NCBI GenBank assembly: GCA_938092125.1
Contig: CALKMQ010000070.1
Coordinates: 1-7,589 of the forward strand
Reading direction: 5' to 3'
Origin: an uncultured bacterium
Lineage (GTDB): Bacteria > Fidelibacterota > Marinisomatia > Marinisomatales > UBA1611
Length of the DNA: 7,589 nt
Below, piece after piece: positions 1 to 6,900 of the stretch (position 1 is its first letter; each line of letters opens with the position of its first letter). The notes below the pieces were generated by a model. That model saw nothing but the letters and a program-made list of their open reading frames with translations, was not told the origin of the DNA and ran no database searches. The translations under genes were made by a program, and so were the position numbers.

Positions 1-1829
1 CAGCAAACACAGCCAAGGTTGGTTATACAGATGATTTAGTAGCGGCAAACTCTGCTGTTGCAGCGAATACAGCAAAGACAGGTATTACGACATCTCAAGC
101 TTCGGCAATTACAGCGAATACAGCGAAGACAGGAATTACAACAGATCAGGCTTCGCTTATAGATGCTATCACATCAACGGCAACAGAATTGAATATTCTT
201 GATGGCGTTACTTCAACGACAGCGGAGTTGAATCTTTTGGATGGAGTGACAGCAACGACGGCAGAATTAAATTATGTTGATGGTGTTACTTCTAATATCC
301 AGACGCAGTTAAATGCAAAAGGAGTTGGGTCAGTAAGTGCTTTATCTGATTTATCAGTTACCTCTACGGCAACGGAATTAAATATTCTTGATGGGGTTAC
401 TTCGACAACAGCTGAGTTAAATCTTTTAGATGGCGTTACTTCAACTACGGCAGAATTAAATATTCTTGACGGCAGTACATCAGCAACGTCTACTACAATC
501 GTAGCTGCTGACAGAGTTGTTTTGAATGACGATGGTGCTATGAAACAAGTAGCGATGTCAGACGTAGCTACGTATGTAGGGTCTATTTCTAGTTTAGAGT
601 CATTAAATGATGCTAAATCTGGAGGTGCAAACTTTACAGAATCATTACTCGTTGGCCATGAAACAACAGGAACCTTAAATGCAGCAGAATATAATACAGG
701 AGTTGGTAGAGGGTCTTTGGATGCAATAACAGAAGGTGATAATAATACTGCGCTAGGTAATAACGCTTTGTCTGATAATACTACAGGCTCTGATAATATA
801 GCTATAGGTTACAATGCACTTGCGGACAATACAACTTTAGGAAATAATATTGGCATTGGAAGAAATGCCTTAGCTGCTCAAACTAGCGGAGGTGAATTTA
901 ATGTTGCAGTTGGGTCATATGCACTTGATGAAAACACATTTGGTGATAAAAATGTAGCTTTAGGATATGTAGCTTTAGGTAAAAATACTGAAGCAGGTGA
1001 CAATACTGGAATTGGCGCTGAGGCCTTAAAATTAAATACTACAGGTACTCATAATACTGGATTGGGGTCCAAAGCTGGTGATGCTTTAGGAACAGGTTCT
1101 CAAAACGTTTTAATTGGTGCAAGTACTGACCCTAGCGCAGCTGATGCAACAAATCAGACAGTAATTGGTTATAACTCAACAGGGCAGGCAGATAATTCAG
1201 TAACGCTAGGTAATGCTGATGTTACTGCAGTTTATATGGCTCAAGATAAAGGAGCAACAGTTCATGCTGCTGGTATTAGTTTAGAGAATGATGAGACGAT
1301 TACAAATGCGACAGATGGAACACTAATCCTCAATGGCGAGGTAGCAGCTGGTACGGGTAGCGCTACAGGCATTTTCAAATCCAATGGTGATTATGATGTA
1401 ACGCTTAAAACAGGAAACTCGACAACTGGTTCTATTACAATTACAGATGGAGCTAATGGTAATGTAACAATAGCACCAGATGGAACAGGCAAAACAGATT
1501 TTAATGATAGCCCATTAACTGGTTTTGGAGCAGATATAAGCAGTGAGTCTGGAACATCAAAAACTCTTGCAGCTACAGATAATGGAACAATTATTAATTG
1601 TTCTAGTGGTAGTGCCATTACTATAACTATACCAGACAATCTTCCTACTGGTTTTAATTGCATGATTATCCAGAGCGGGGCCGGTCAAGTAAGTTTAACT
1701 GCATCAAGTAGTGGTAGTGCAACACTAAATAATAAAAACGGTAAAAAAACATCAGGTCAATATGCTATCATGACTTTAGTTCATCTAGGTAGTAATGTTT
1801 TTGTTATATCTGGTGATACTTCTTCATAA
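1..1829 (+). CDS. Repetitive tail-fibre/YadA-head-like surface protein, 5' truncated
   Basis: The frame is open from the left edge (first full codon at 3) to TAA at 1827-1829, giving 608 visible residues; the true start lies upstream. The TTG at 189 falls inside a repeat and is not a credible start. Seen in order (visible numbering): ANTAK..GIT..QAS repeats (about 1-56); two blocks of 13-residue TAELN(I/L)LDGV repeats (57-95 and 120-158); a run of NTxxGxxAL units like YadA-type trimeric head repeats (about 231-412), closing in a VTAVYM..DKGATVHAAG segment; a Gly/Thr/Asn-rich beta region; and a C-terminal module (about 520-608) with TDNGTII, ITIPDNLP, GFNCMIIQSGAGQV and a final ISGD. From family knowledge, these modules recur in phage tail fibres and long bacterial surface proteins that trimerise as fibres. 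No peptidase S74 chaperone domain and no T9SS sorting domain is visible at the C-terminus. The next gene starts 12 bp downstream, suggesting an operon. An extracellular adhesive or structural fibre is inferred; a prophage origin is possible, but no other phage gene is present. Confidence 0.85.
   Translation, partial: ANTAKVGYTDDLVAANSAVAANTAKTGITTSQASAITANTAKTGITTDQASLIDAITSTATELNILDGVTSTTAELNLLDGVTATTAELNYVDGVTSNIQTQLNAKGVGSVSALSDLSVTSTATELNILDGVTSTTAELNLLDGVTSTTAELNILDGSTSATSTTIVAADRVVLNDDGAMKQVAMSDVATYVGSISSLESLNDAKSGGANFTESLLVGHETTGTLNAAEYNTGVGRGSLDAITEGDNNTALGNNALSDNTTGSDNIAIGYNALADNTTLGNNIGIGRNALAAQTSGGEFNVAVGSYALDENTFGDKNVALGYVALGKNTEAGDNTGIGAEALKLNTTGTHNTGLGSKAGDALGTGSQNVLIGASTDPSAADATNQTVIGYNSTGQADNSVTLGNADVTAVYMAQDKGATVHAAGISLENDETITNATDGTLILNGEVAAGTGSATGIFKSNGDYDVTLKTGNSTTGSITITDGANGNVTIAPDGTGKTDFNDSPLTGFGADISSESGTSKTLAATDNGTIINCSSGSAITITIPDNLPTGFNCMIIQSGAGQVSLTASSSGSATLNNKNGKKTSGQYAIMTLVHLGSNVFVISGDTSS
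63..164 (+). repeat. Tandem 51-bp repeat (ANTAKTGITT.QAS units)
   Basis: Two adjacent 17-codon units start at 63 and 114, each beginning ANTAKTGITT and continuing with QAS. A more diverged relative (ANTAKVGYTDD) precedes them from position 3. The units lie inside the first coding region and are probably coiled or beta-fibre stalk repeats. More copies may lie upstream of the window. Confidence 0.8.
171..287 (+). repeat. Tandem 39-bp repeat block 1 (TAELN.LDGV, 3 units)
   Basis: Three exact-length 13-codon units encode TSTATELNILDGV, TSTTAELNLLDGV and TATTAELNYVDGV. A decayed fourth unit (TSNIQTQLNAKGV) occupies 288-326. This motif is familiar from tail-fibre-like proteins of marine viruses and bacteria. 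Confidence 0.88.
360..476 (+). repeat. Tandem 39-bp repeat block 2 (TAELN.LDGV, 3 units)
   Basis: A second set of three 13-codon units follows, ending ILDGS. Its first two units are identical in protein to the first two units of the block at 171-287, although 12 of the 26 codons differ at the third base. The two blocks are separated by a non-repeat linker (327-359) plus the decayed unit before it. Confidence 0.88.
693..1238 (+). repeat. YadA-head-like repeat array (NTxxGxxAL, about 17-18 codons)
   Basis: At protein level, successive units of roughly 17-18 residues begin NTGVGRGSL, NTALGNNAL, NIAIGYNAL, NIGIGRNAL, NVAVGSYAL, NVALGYVAL, NTGIGAEAL and NTGLGSKAG, then degenerate (NVLIGAS, QTVIGYN, SVTLGNA). 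The alternating small, hydrophobic and Gly pattern fits left-handed parallel beta-roll repeats of trimeric adhesin heads. The assignment rests on pattern resemblance only. Confidence 0.75.
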
Positions 1830-1834
1830 TAAGG
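1830..1834 (+). promoter_or_regulatory. Ribosome binding site for the T9SS-sorted protein
   Basis: TAAGG lies just after the upstream stop codon, with 7 bases between it and the ATG at 1842. It supports that start and suggests that translation continues within an operon. Confidence 0.5.
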
Positions 1835-1841
1835 CTATTAT

Positions 1842-3665
1842 ATGAAATTAAATAATATGATAAACATAATTTTATCCACAGTTTTTATTTTGTCAGGAAT
1901 TCTTTATGGACAAGACTATAAAATCAATGGTTTTCAAATTACCTCAGGTCAAGCTGTTTCAAGTTCAAGTATTTACAATATTAATTCTAGCACATCTAGT
2001 CAAACATCATTTGCTAGTTCTTCAGATTCTTTTTCTGTATCTCAAGGTATGATTGGTGTTATTCAAACTCTAAATATGGTTCCTCCTGAAGTTTATTTTT
2101 CTATGCAAGACAATACTTTTAAGAGCGGTTTGCCAATTAATGTAATTGGTGTTGTCAAAGATCTAAATGGTATTGCTACGGCGAATCTTCATTTGCAAAA
2201 GGGAGGAGAACTTGAAGAAATAATTTTACCTATGGTTGCGTTGAATGATTCACTTTATGAGGTTAGTATACATGATTCTTTAATTACAGTGAATAATTTT
2301 AGAGCATATGTAAAAGGTATCGACAATTTAGAAAATGAAGGAAACAGTCCTTCGTTTTATCCTTCAATAAAATATGGAGCTAATGAATTAAATACTCAAA
2401 TTGAAAATAGTGGATACCCTAATGGTGTAGTTTCAAATAAATGGAGAATGATATCTTTCCCTGGAAACGTTAGTGATTCACTTATTAAGAACCCAAAGGA
2501 TGAGGGGCATGTCTTTTATGCTTGGGATAATTTAGAGAATAAATGGCTTTTACCAGAATCAGTTGAGCCTGGGAATGCTTATTGGTTTAAACATAATTAT
2601 GAAAAGGCTGTTCCTTTTAGTTCAGATTCTGGAACTGCAGTTCCATTACAAAAATATAAAATTAATCTGAAAAAAGGTTGGAATATGATTGGGAGTCCAT
2701 TTGCTTTTCCTGTTAACGTTGAATCAGATTTAAGTATTGTATCTGATTTGTATTTTTTTGGTGACAGCTTAGATAGAGATGGTTGGGTATTAAAAGAAAA
2801 TATAATGAACCCTTGGGCTGGTTATGCCATATATACTGATTCGGAAGATGCTTCGATTAACTTAATTCCATTCAATGAAGATGAGTTTCAGAGAAATATT
2901 TCAAGAAAGTCTAATGATGATGAATGGCTTATTTTAATAAATGCTGAGACAAAACTTAATGTTGATCATTCAGTAATGATTGGAAGAAGAAACGAGTCCT
3001 TAGATGAAATAGACAACTCGGATTTTCCTGAATTACCAAAAATTGAAAATGGTCTATCTGTCTCCTTATCACATAATGATGGAAATTCATATGAATTTTC
3101 AAAAGATTTAAGATCAACTAATACGCAAAATGGAGTTTGGAATATTTCAATCAAGTCAAAGTCAAATTCCGGTGATATTAATTTTTTATTAAATGAAATT
3201 ATGTCTCTTCCAGAAGGAATAGTAGTATCAGTACTAGATGTCCAAAGTAGACAGGTCTATGAAAATATCCTTGAAGAATTCATAGTAATTAACAAAAACA
3301 ATAATCTTGGATATGAGCTTAAAGTTATAATTGGTGAACCTAGTTATGTACAAACAAAAATATTAGAACTTTTAACGATTATACCATCTGAGTTTGTTTT
3401 AGATAAAAACTTTCCGAATCCTTTTAATCCAATTACAAAGATGTATTATACACTTCCAAAAAGATCATTAGTAAGTGTAAAGGTATATAACATGTTGGGT
3501 AAAGAAGTAGTAACACTCTTGGAAAAAGAACAGTCATTTGGAAAGTATTCAATTTCATGGAACGGTCAGGATAATTTTGGGAAGCAAGTATCATCTGGTG
3601 TTTATTTTGCAGAGATAAGAGCGAGTGATAAGCGTAGAATTAATAAAATGCTACTAATGAAATAG
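1842..3665 (+). CDS. Secreted protein with type IX secretion C-terminal sorting domain
   Basis: A complete 607-residue protein. The N-terminus is a signal peptide: a short basic/polar start, a hydrophobic core at about residues 7-22, and likely cleavage near G23/Q24 (LYG-QDY). A Ser-rich stretch follows (about 35-65), then an Ig/Fn3-like beta region (about 80-175, beginning PPEVYF). Next come two copies of a beta module starting at W201 (WRMISFP) and W280 (WNMIGSP), each followed by an aromatic-rich W...PGNAYWF or W...PWAGYAIY half. The C-terminal 90 residues (518-607) are a clear T9SS type A sorting / FlgD-Ig-like domain: NFPNPFNPIT, then VSVKVYNMLGKEVVTLL, GKYSISWNGQD, SSGVYFAEI and a basic tail ending KMLLMK. 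From family knowledge, this domain directs export through the outer membrane by the T9SS, usually with surface attachment. No catalytic domain is recognised, so a structural, binding or adhesive role is inferred. It probably shares an operon with the upstream fibre-like gene. The start is supported by TAAGG and the signal peptide. Confidence 0.93.
   Translation: MKLNNMINIILSTVFILSGILYGQDYKINGFQITSGQAVSSSSIYNINSSTSSQTSFASSSDSFSVSQGMIGVIQTLNMVPPEVYFSMQDNTFKSGLPINVIGVVKDLNGIATANLHLQKGGELEEIILPMVALNDSLYEVSIHDSLITVNNFRAYVKGIDNLENEGNSPSFYPSIKYGANELNTQIENSGYPNGVVSNKWRMISFPGNVSDSLIKNPKDEGHVFYAWDNLENKWLLPESVEPGNAYWFKHNYEKAVPFSSDSGTAVPLQKYKINLKKGWNMIGSPFAFPVNVESDLSIVSDLYFFGDSLDRDGWVLKENIMNPWAGYAIYTDSEDASINLIPFNEDEFQRNISRKSNDDEWLILINAETKLNVDHSVMIGRRNESLDEIDNSDFPELPKIENGLSVSLSHNDGNSYEFSKDLRSTNTQNGVWNISIKSKSNSGDINFLLNEIMSLPEGIVVSVLDVQSRQVYENILEEFIVINKNNNLGYELKVIIGEPSYVQTKILELLTIIPSEFVLDKNFPNPFNPITKMYYTLPKRSLVSVKVYNMLGKEVVTLLEKEQSFGKYSISWNGQDNFGKQVSSGVYFAEIRASDKRRINKMLLMK
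2442..2870 (+). repeat. Duplicated W-x-M-I-x-x-P beta module (protein level)
   Basis: Two diverged copies of one module sit 79 residues apart within the secreted protein. Copy 1 starts at W201 with WRMISFPGNV and runs through YAWDN, ENKWLLPES and EPGNAYWF. Copy 2 starts at W280 with WNMIGSPFAFPV and runs through LYFFGDS, DGWVLKE and NPWAGYAIY. The shared order of W-M-I, P, aromatic, W and a closing Gly-Tyr segment points to an old internal duplication. Such modules are common just before T9SS sorting domains. The 3' boundary is approximate. Confidence 0.6.
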
Positions 3666-3727
3666 TAGAACTTTGTAAATCTCTTAAATTCAAGTGTATC
3701 GTATTATATTTTTGCAGGAAATGTAAT

Positions 3728-3750
3728 TTTTTTAGAATAAGTCTAAAAAA
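3728..3750 (+). terminator. Candidate AT-rich hairpin terminator
   Basis: TTTTTTAGA and TCTAAAAAA form a perfect 9-bp stem around a 5-base loop (ATAAG), starting 62 bases after the surface operon's stop codon. The stem has only two G-C pairs and no T-run follows it on the plus strand, so it is weak as a classical intrinsic terminator. On the minus strand it would look similar. Confidence 0.3.
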
Positions 3751-3813
3751 CAATTTAGAGCAAAAGTAAAAATAAATTCTTTTAATTTGAAATAATATAA
3801 AATCTAATATTTT

Positions 3814-3859
3814 TACAATGTTATAAAATTGTATACTCATTGTGAAGATATTTTTTTTT
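3814..3859 (+). terminator. Possible second hairpin with T-run
   Basis: TACAAT at 3814-3819 can pair with ATTGTA at 3828-3833. The overlapping ACAATG at 3815-3820 can instead pair with CATTGT at 3838-3843. Nine Ts follow at 3851-3859. It could be a terminator or only chance pairing in AT-rich DNA; the stems are short. Confidence 0.2.
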
Positions 3860-3874
3860 AGCTAAATTATTTTA

Positions 3875-3908
3875 CTATAATTATAGACGTTTAATATTCT
3901 ATAATTAG
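3875..3908 (+). promoter_or_regulatory. Candidate promoter/operator with CTATAATTA direct repeat
   Basis: CTATAATTATAG (3875-3886) is a perfect 12-bp palindrome. CTATAATTA recurs at 3899-3907, 24 bp downstream. Each copy contains a TATAAT hexamer (3876-3881 and 3900-3905) that could serve as a -10 box 60-90 bases before the ATG at 3965. No convincing -35 box is seen at ideal spacing. AT richness makes chance matches likely, so this is tentative. Confidence 0.3.
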
Positions 3909-3964
3909 TTTATTTTATTTTAATGTTGTAGAAATGACAAAAAATAAAATACAAACGACTAATA

Positions 3965-6900
3965 ATGAGTTTTAAAGACCTTATATCTAACCTATCTGAC
4001 CAAAGCGTAATTAAGGCAGTTTCAAAGCCTGTACCTAAAAAAATAATATCATGCATTGGTAAAAATTCTTTAACTGCATCTGAAATTTCAGAAAGGATAT
4101 CATTCCCAAAAGAAAAAATTTATTACCATTTGAAAAAGTTGGTGGCTTTTGAGATTCTTGTTGTTTCAGAAAAAGAAGAGATAAAAGGAATCGTTCAAAA
4201 AAAATATAGGCTAGTTGATTATCCATCCACAATTGCAAGTGGAGATAAAAAAGTAAAACTTGTAGATCATGTAAACTTTAAAAATTTGCCATTAAAGACG
4301 TTAAATCGAACAAAATATAAGATCAATAAGTTTGATTATGTAAAGGCTATGGCTAGAAAAATTATAGGCAGTGATTCTAATAATGATATAATAATACAAA
4401 AATATGAGACCGATAATAAAATACGCAAATTGGATAAATATATTATTAAGATAAAAAACGAGATTAGCATCGTTAAAGAAAAAATAGATTTAATCATTAC
4501 TCAAATATCACTCTATGATGATAACGAAAAAATCTATGACAACCAGAAAAAATTATTACAAGAGAATGAAAGTTTTTCTAAGCGAATAAGTAATTATAAA
4601 AATAGCGTTATTTCCTCAAAAGATAAAATTTCAATAATTAATAAGAATTACAATGATGAAAAAAATAAGAGAAACAATACATTAAATGATTTATTGAAAA
4701 AAATTGAAAAGGTTGAAAAAGAACTTCTCATTCAATCAAATAAAAAAGACCAAGTAGAATCCTATATAAAAAATATTTATGATGACGACTCAATCTTGAA
4801 AACTTATGAAAAATTTAATTTTAAAAATGAAGTTTCTAGTTTAAAAATTCAAAAGAAAAATATAAATGAAGAAATCTCTAGTCTAAAATCAAAAATTTTG
4901 TTTTTAGATGAAAAAATTATACAAAATGAAAAAGCGATAGAGTTGCTCGCTGTTCAAACAGTTTCATATGATAACGAGTTAAATAATATTTTACATCAAT
5001 CTAAATTATTTGGACCTATATCAAAAAAGGTTATTACTAATAACGAACTCTTAAACAAAAGTTTAGAAACTGAATTGTTAGATCTCGAAGACAGGAAAAA
5101 AGATATTGATGATAAGATAGTATCTATAAAAGGCGAAATGCACAATAGTGGGAAGCTAAAAAAAACACTGCTTAAATCATATAAGCCCGATCTCTTAGAA
5201 TTAAAAAAAATAAAATCAAGAGAGTCTAAAATGATTCAGAATGAGAGAAAACTGCATTCTGAGATTGATTCTATTAATCAAAGTAAGAAACGTATTATTA
5301 ATAATTATAAAAATAAGATTTTTGAATACTCTGATTTATTAGAAAAAATAAAAAATGAAATCCATAAAATTAAACTTAATAACACTTCAAATGATTTAAA
5401 GAATGAAACTCAAATTTTAGAAAACAAAAAAATACAAAAAGAGGCTATAGAAAATGATGTTAGATTTTTAAAAGAAGATTTATATAAAGATCTAGAATTT
5501 TTTGAAAACTCAAAAAAAATATACGATAAAGAAATTGGAAAAGAGGCTTCTAAATCTGATGGGTTGAAATATGAAATTGAAAAAAATGATAAGATTGTTC
5601 TTTTTCTCACGGATGAAATTGAATCTTTTAAAAGGTTAATAGAGTTTCATTATGTCATTTTAAAATCTATACAGTTATTTGAAAATGATACTTTTAAAAT
5701 AAATTTCAATGTGAATGCAATTAATAAAAATAATGAAGACAGATCACTTGAAATAATACTAGATGGATATGTAAAGACATTTAATTGGTCGATTTCGCAA
5801 CTTAAAACAAATCATGTCGATTTTTTTAAAAACAAAATCGTAGATGAAAACAATAATAATTTTATTGAAGTAGAGGGAATTATAAAAGAATCAAAAATAG
5901 TATTTGATATTTCAACTCTGTTATTAACGTTACCTGAAAAATTAGATAATCTGAGATTAAGCTTAAATGAGACAAGATTAAATTATCTTTCATATTTGAA
6001 AAACAAAAATCATCTAAATGAATGTCAAGATGAATTAATAAATATAAATAAGAAAAAAAATGGACTCCAAAAGGATAAGAAAAAGTATGATTATGAAAGA
6101 AAAATTATTTGCAAGAAAATCAAAACATTAACAAAAGAAAAAGATCAGAATAAAAAAATTATAAAAGAAGTTGAGCACTCAATTATTCTATTAAAAGATG
6201 ATTCAAAATTATTAGATAATCAAAAAATTGAAAATGATTTTGGTAATACTCAAAACAATAACGAGCTTAAAAAACGTAAGCTTGAAATTGAATCGTTAAT
6301 TGATAGCTTGAAAGACTCATTGAAGGATCATGAAGCGATAAGTATAAGATTAGATAAAAAAGTAAATATTTTTGAAGCACTAGTCTCTAACATTGAAAAA
6401 GAAAATGATAAAATTGAATCAATTAATCATAAAATTAAGCTTACTGGTTTAGAAGAAGAGAGTGTGAATGAAGAAAAAAGTAGAAAAATTGAAAAAATAA
6501 GACTGCAGATTAGTAATTACGAAAATGAAATAATAAGTAATAAATCTTGGGTTAGTAGTTCCAGGTTTGAGGAAAAACAAGTTCTTGGTGAAATTAGATT
6601 GTGGAAAAAAGAATTAAATAGTTTGAATGCCGAAAAAAAATTAATAGATACAGAAATTGAAAAATCACAACTTATTACTAGCCAAAAAGAAGCTGAAGTA
6701 GACACACATAGAGATTTAAATATAGAAAAAATTCAAAACGAGCAAAATGTTGAAATCGATAAAGAAAAGGTAAGGCAAGAAAAACTAAAGAAAATATTTC
6801 TAGATATGAATTCAAAATTGCTGCAAGATGAGTCAAAGATTTTGACAGTAATCAAAATTCATGAGAAAAATTACTCTGATATAGAGCATAAGTTGAAAAA

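Larger units (their letters stand above)
3666..3964. other. AT-rich intergenic region between surface operon and giant coiled-coil gene
   Basis: About 300 bases with no credible gene. The only open frames are short, AT-rich and lack recognisable protein features. It contains a perfect 9-bp inverted repeat soon after the upstream stop, a second inverted-repeat cluster followed by nine Ts, and a palindrome with TATAAT hexamers closer to the downstream ATG. The layout suggests that transcription ends after the surface operon and restarts before the giant gene. Confidence 0.6.

Noticed and set aside
63..476. CRISPR-like or selfish DNA repeat array
   Set aside because: The periods of 51 and 39 bp are exact codon multiples, the reading frame is kept, and variation is mostly synonymous. 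These are protein repeats, not spacer-repeat units.
1391..1663. Minus-strand ORF of 90 residues inside the fibre gene
   Set aside because: It is the antisense of a clearly coding beta-rich region and has no ribosome binding site or recognisable domain.
189..1829. A coding region starting at TTG 189
   Set aside because: The same frame stays open to the left edge and encodes matching ANTAK and TAELN repeats before 189. The TTG lies within a repeat unit, so it is an internal Leu codon.
3640..3840. Minus-strand ORF of 66 residues over the intergenic region
   Set aside because: It overlaps the end of the T9SS gene, is Phe/Ile/Leu-rich as expected from reversed A-rich DNA, and lacks a promoter or ribosome binding site.
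3934..3975. Short upstream ORF (13 codons, starting MTKNKIQTTN) overlapping the start of the giant gene
   Set aside because: It has no ribosome binding site and no recognisable product. An ATG followed by a short open stretch is expected by chance in this AT-rich DNA. Translational coupling cannot be excluded but is not supported.
4035..4238. Minus-strand ORF over the winged-helix domain, and similar ones at 5410-5610 and 6517-6705
   Set aside because: These are antisense shadows of the giant plus-strand frame. They are hydrophobic because of complementary Lys/Glu codons and have no independent support.
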